Origin: Corbicula japonica
Lineage: Eukaryota > Mollusca > Bivalvia > Venerida > Cyrenidae
Length of the DNA stretch: 64,000 nucleotides
Reading direction: 5' to 3'
NCBI GenBank assembly: GCA_038501625.1
Contig: JAZAYU010000114.1
Span: 868,001-932,000, forward strand
Shown: in pieces, positions 61,124 through 64,000 of the stretch
How the letters are laid out: every line of letters begins with the position of its first letter
Numbering within the stretch: the first letter of the stretch is position 1
Position numbers and translations under genes: made by a program
Notes under the pieces: model-generated
Databases searched by the model: none
What the model saw: only the letters and a program-made list of their open reading frames with translations
Told to the model about the DNA's origin: nothing

Positions 61124-63714
61124 ATTTGGTAAAAAGACAGTGCATAAATATTCAAAGTAAAACATTTCATTTCAGAAATTGGTTTTTTTCTTTGAAGTTG
61201 TGGCGGGAAAGGTATGCATACCCGGGAACAAAGCCTGCACTCCGGTAAGCAGTTTATTCCTCTATCTTACTGTTTAACAGTTGTTACTAACGCTACGAAT
61301 TTTTTAAGTTTTTATTACTTAACTTTTTGCATAAAATGCATGCACACAAATTAATTGCAGTTGATCTCGGAACTCTACATTCTAGATTCAGATCAATCAG
61401 TTTTGTTTTATTCCATAATATCAACCTAAATATCAGCAGCATGATATAGTACATGTATATTTTATTATATCCACATATCATAATAGTATCTAGTTCCAGT
61501 TTTAATATGTCGGGTTCAAACATTTTTATTAATCAAATATAAAATGTAATTTCAAATATCGAAAGCCCAGGAGAAAAATATATAGAAAGTATTTTTTATT
61601 TAAATTACATCTCTTAAAAGTTTTTTTTATCCGTGCCATCGTGTTCTTGCTGATTTGACTCCATGGGCTCTGATCTCGGTGACGTTACATCGTCAGATAT
61701 TGTCCGTTCGCTATAAGAAGAAAGAAACTGGCCATGTTTCATATACACCTTCATTAACAACAAATTACAAAAAAAACATGCATGCCATTAATATTTTAAT
61801 ATATTTTACTACATATTACTACTATATTTTACGTAAGCGGTTACACTGCTTTATTGAATACCTTATACCTGCTCTAAAACGGAACTCTCTAGTATATAAA
61901 TATTTTATTCATAATAACATAAGTTTACATAAGAGAAGCAGAAAGATATCCGATGGTGTGTCTGTGTTCGTGTAGCAACATAATTTATATCAATGACTAA
62001 ACTTTAATTTGAATGTATTCAACTCTAAAGCTTACTCAAATAGGTGGGTGCCGCATTATCTATCCAATCAGCGATTCGGCAATGCATTACTTTTTTCAAT
62101 TTAAAACAACTGTTAAATGAAATCACGTTGATTAAAAAAAACGTACCCAGGTGTCGTAGACATGATTCTTGTAACCAGTAGGTCATGCCACTCTTAAGGT
62201 GTGAACATGTTAATCATGTACAAACAAAAATTGCACGTTCAGATCAAACAGTCTCCACAAACAGCCAAACAAGTAGAGGAAGAGAATGAAGTTTTTTTAT
62301 ATTAAAGAATTGATTGAAATTAGATCCGGAGTGTTTTCCGCACTAGAACGATCAGTGGTAAAGCGTTGCAGTGGTTTTAACCAGATTCTAGGATACGCCC
62401 GCTTCAAACATGATTCTTCAGGTTATCATAACGCATTGAGCTAGCGGTACTGTTAGTCTCAATAATTCGACTGCAAGCACAGACCCATTATCATACGGAC
62501 GTTTTCGTTGTCTGTACTTTACGTCTCAAGCAGTTACGATCAAAACTGTGGTGGAAATCGACCCGATTTAAATTCTTTTTATTTTCACTCCCACACGAAA
62601 TTTTCAACACTGGTATGTCAAATATCGTTATAAAACATAAATAATGATAAAAGTTACAATAAAATGAACGAATAATCCACAAAATAACTTGTTAGACCTA
62701 CCACAGCATATGCCGTTTACACGGTGAAAATTATCGATAAACGCGAGTCAGATAAACTTTATGCGGTGTAATCGACATGGGTGGAGGTTTAAAACAGTTT
62801 TGCATAAAAAACGAAAACGTTACTTATAAAGGATTACATATATTGATTCTACTTGAATGTGGCTTTTCAGGTATGTAATTTTTTTTTAAATAAATATGTT
62901 TAAGATGCTTTATGAAGCCGGAAAAAGATTGAAAAGTTGCGATTTATTTTCCGATCGGCGGCATATAGAAATAGAAGGAAAATTTTCCGCATTGATTTGA
63001 ATAGTAACTGGGTTGTACGCGAAGGGCAAATATCGCATATATAGAAAAGCCCTTGTCGCGTACAAATAGTTGTGCTAGCGGTACTGTCAGAGTAAACATA
63101 CTTGAACCGGTCATGTTTTCTTTAAATAAATTAATGAAAAGAGAAGTATTTGTATTTATTAAAATGATATGTGTTTTTTTTTCAATTCATTCCTTTCCAT
63201 TTTATTATATACATTTTATTGCGGATAAAAAATAAATGCCGGCCTGGGTGGGAAATGAGGGTCATAGATGCGGCGGTGAATGTTAAACTATACTACTCAA
63301 AATTTGATAGGGATCGCTTTCCATTTTATCCCGAATTATTGCACCTACCAAGTTTCAACCATTGTTCCGCTTTAACGGTTTGTCGGCTCATTTCTTTTTT
63401 TGGCACAAAGCAGATGTCAAATGACCTTTTTTTCAGAATCACAAGACATATTTTATCGTTTAACCTTATGTAAGGAACAAACATAATATTTTAAGTGATC
63501 CTTATCAAATTTTGAGTAGTACAAATATCATTTTACCTGATCAGTAGTATTAGAAATAATAAACATTTACATGACTCGATATGTTAAATTTTAAATAAGC
63601 TGGCTTGATCAATATTTTATATTCAGGGTCTTGGGGACTGTGACACGGCGGCTTCAGAAACCTGTATGCTACTGCCGATAGGAGCGGCGGGAAAAATCCA
63701 GCCTCGGTGTGGTG
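60008..63714 (+). CDS. Secreted Cys-rich protein gene, copy 3 (partial, exons 1-3)
   Basis: Exons 60008-60028 (MKAFNIV), 61176-61244 and 63627-63714, all GT-AG and in the same phases as copy 1. Exon 3 protein differs from copy 1 by one residue. Exon 2 keeps GKVCIPGNKACTP, but the signal core reads KLVFFFEVVAG, with Lys and Glu where copy 1 has uncharged residues. The gene runs off the right edge; sequence after 63714 still resembles intron 3 of copy 1 (GATCCAGAAAGCCG). Intron 2 is 2.4 kb against 0.5 kb in copy 1, through inserted repeats. It may be functional or decaying; the window cannot tell. Confidence 0.8.
60029..60974. other. Copy 3 intron 1
   Basis: Paralogous to 53146-54229. No repeat other than the microsatellite at its end. 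Confidence 0.65.
60975..61125. repeat. (ATT)n microsatellite in copy 3 intron 1
   Basis: A TTA/ATT run just before exon 2, at the position of the copy 1 microsatellite. Confidence 0.95.
61176..61244 (+). CDS. Copy 3 exon 2
   Basis: 69 nt, same length and phase as copy 1 exon 2, acceptor ACATTTCATTTCAG and donor GTAAGC. It lies 50 bp after the ATT microsatellite. Confidence 0.85.
61245..63626. other. Copy 3 intron 2 with inserted sequence
   Basis: It is 1.9 kb longer than in copy 1. A MITE-like element lies at 63288-63524. GCTAGCGGTACTGT words occur at 62443 and 63075. The rest is unassigned AT-rich DNA. Confidence 0.5.
63288..63524. mobile_element. MITE with ~27-bp TIRs, Tc1/mariner-like
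   Basis: The ends TACTACTCAAAATTTGAT and ATCAAATTTTGAGTAGTA are inverted, with TA at both outer edges, fitting a TA target site. At ~237 bp it is too small for a transposase; the ORF overlapping it is not recognised. Confidence 0.6.
63627..63714 (+). CDS. Copy 3 exon 3
   Basis: 88 nt, phase 0 to 1, acceptor TATTCAG, donor GTAGGT. It encodes three Cys of the Cys-rich domain with one substitution relative to copy 1. Confidence 0.9.
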
Positions 63715-64000
63715 GTAGGTCTAGTGCTTTTTATAAACAATTATTTCAAAACAAAACCATACAGATTCATTATTGGATGCATTTACATAATAACAGCCGT
63801 CAGTAATTATCAAAACATCAGTAGAACATGGCTCGGTTGAAACAGCATTTTCTGGATTGTCGTACAGGAAAATATAATTTAAAATTATCAATTTTGATAA
63901 CTTTTTAAATGTTATGTGGTATAACAGCTTTTCGATCCAGAAAGCCGCATCCGTAATCAAAGCTGAGGGGTCAAACTTGTGCTATGAAGTGGTTTGATCC
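63715..64000. other. Copy 3 intron 3 (start)
   Basis: Similar to copy 1 intron 3 around GATCCAGAAAGCCG. The window ends before exon 4. Confidence 0.6.

Overview
The window is animal nuclear DNA, most likely from a bivalve mollusc (a heterodont-type clam; the species is not determinable here). It is AT-rich and intron-rich, and it is crowded with short palindromic and tandem repeats of kinds I associate with bivalve genomes. These include inverted-repeat elements carrying GTGTAGATC/CTGATCAG words, a long element opening with TGCCCCCGAAGGGAGGCATA, tRNA-derived repeats, and many foldback sequences. I see no bacterial genes, rRNA, intact tRNA genes or CRISPR array. The bivalve call rests on repeat character and is an inference.

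Only one convincing host gene family is present, all on the + strand. Copy 1 (25082-39058) is a complete 11-exon gene. All splice sites are GT-AG and all phases join, giving 549 codons plus stop. It encodes a secreted protein: a short signal peptide, a cysteine-rich domain with ten Cys, and two tandem copies of a ~200-residue module that I cannot assign to a named family. Copy 2 (53125-55370) is a remnant with promoter, exon 1 and part of intron 1, joined at an ATT microsatellite to sequence matching intron 5 of copy 1. Copy 3 (60008 to beyond the right edge) has exons 1-3 and runs off the window. The three starts share promoter sequence with a TATA-like TATTTAAAC 60-61 bp before the ATG, a TGACGTA word and a GTGCGCAATATGTTACG block. 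This is therefore a local tandem family with at least one broken member.

Layout: 1-24400 is intergenic repeat mosaic (minisatellite at 540-1345, palindromic MITEs, an unassigned ORF at 6886-7491, a perfect 77-bp-arm hairpin at 12385-12551, tRNA-like repeats at 16.5-16.8 and 22.8-23.4 kb). 24400-39360 is gene copy 1. 40753-42547 is a 1785-bp long-TIR transposon with a 5-bp target duplication and a recognisable empty site elsewhere in the window. 43700-47340 is a decayed reverse-transcriptase element split by a 2.25-kb TIR element. 47400-55370 holds the copy 2 duplication unit, including a 2.7-kb repeat element with 145-bp tandem units. 55400-64000 holds the copy 3 unit, including a 469-bp tandem array in its upstream region.

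Most notable are the two-module secreted protein and its gene array; a 3' splice site of copy 1 that has been tandemly copied eight times at 50-bp period inside the preceding intron; the nested transposon insertions; and a set of foldback hairpins with different arms but similar GC-rich apex words. No expression or homology search could be run, so functions are deliberately left open.
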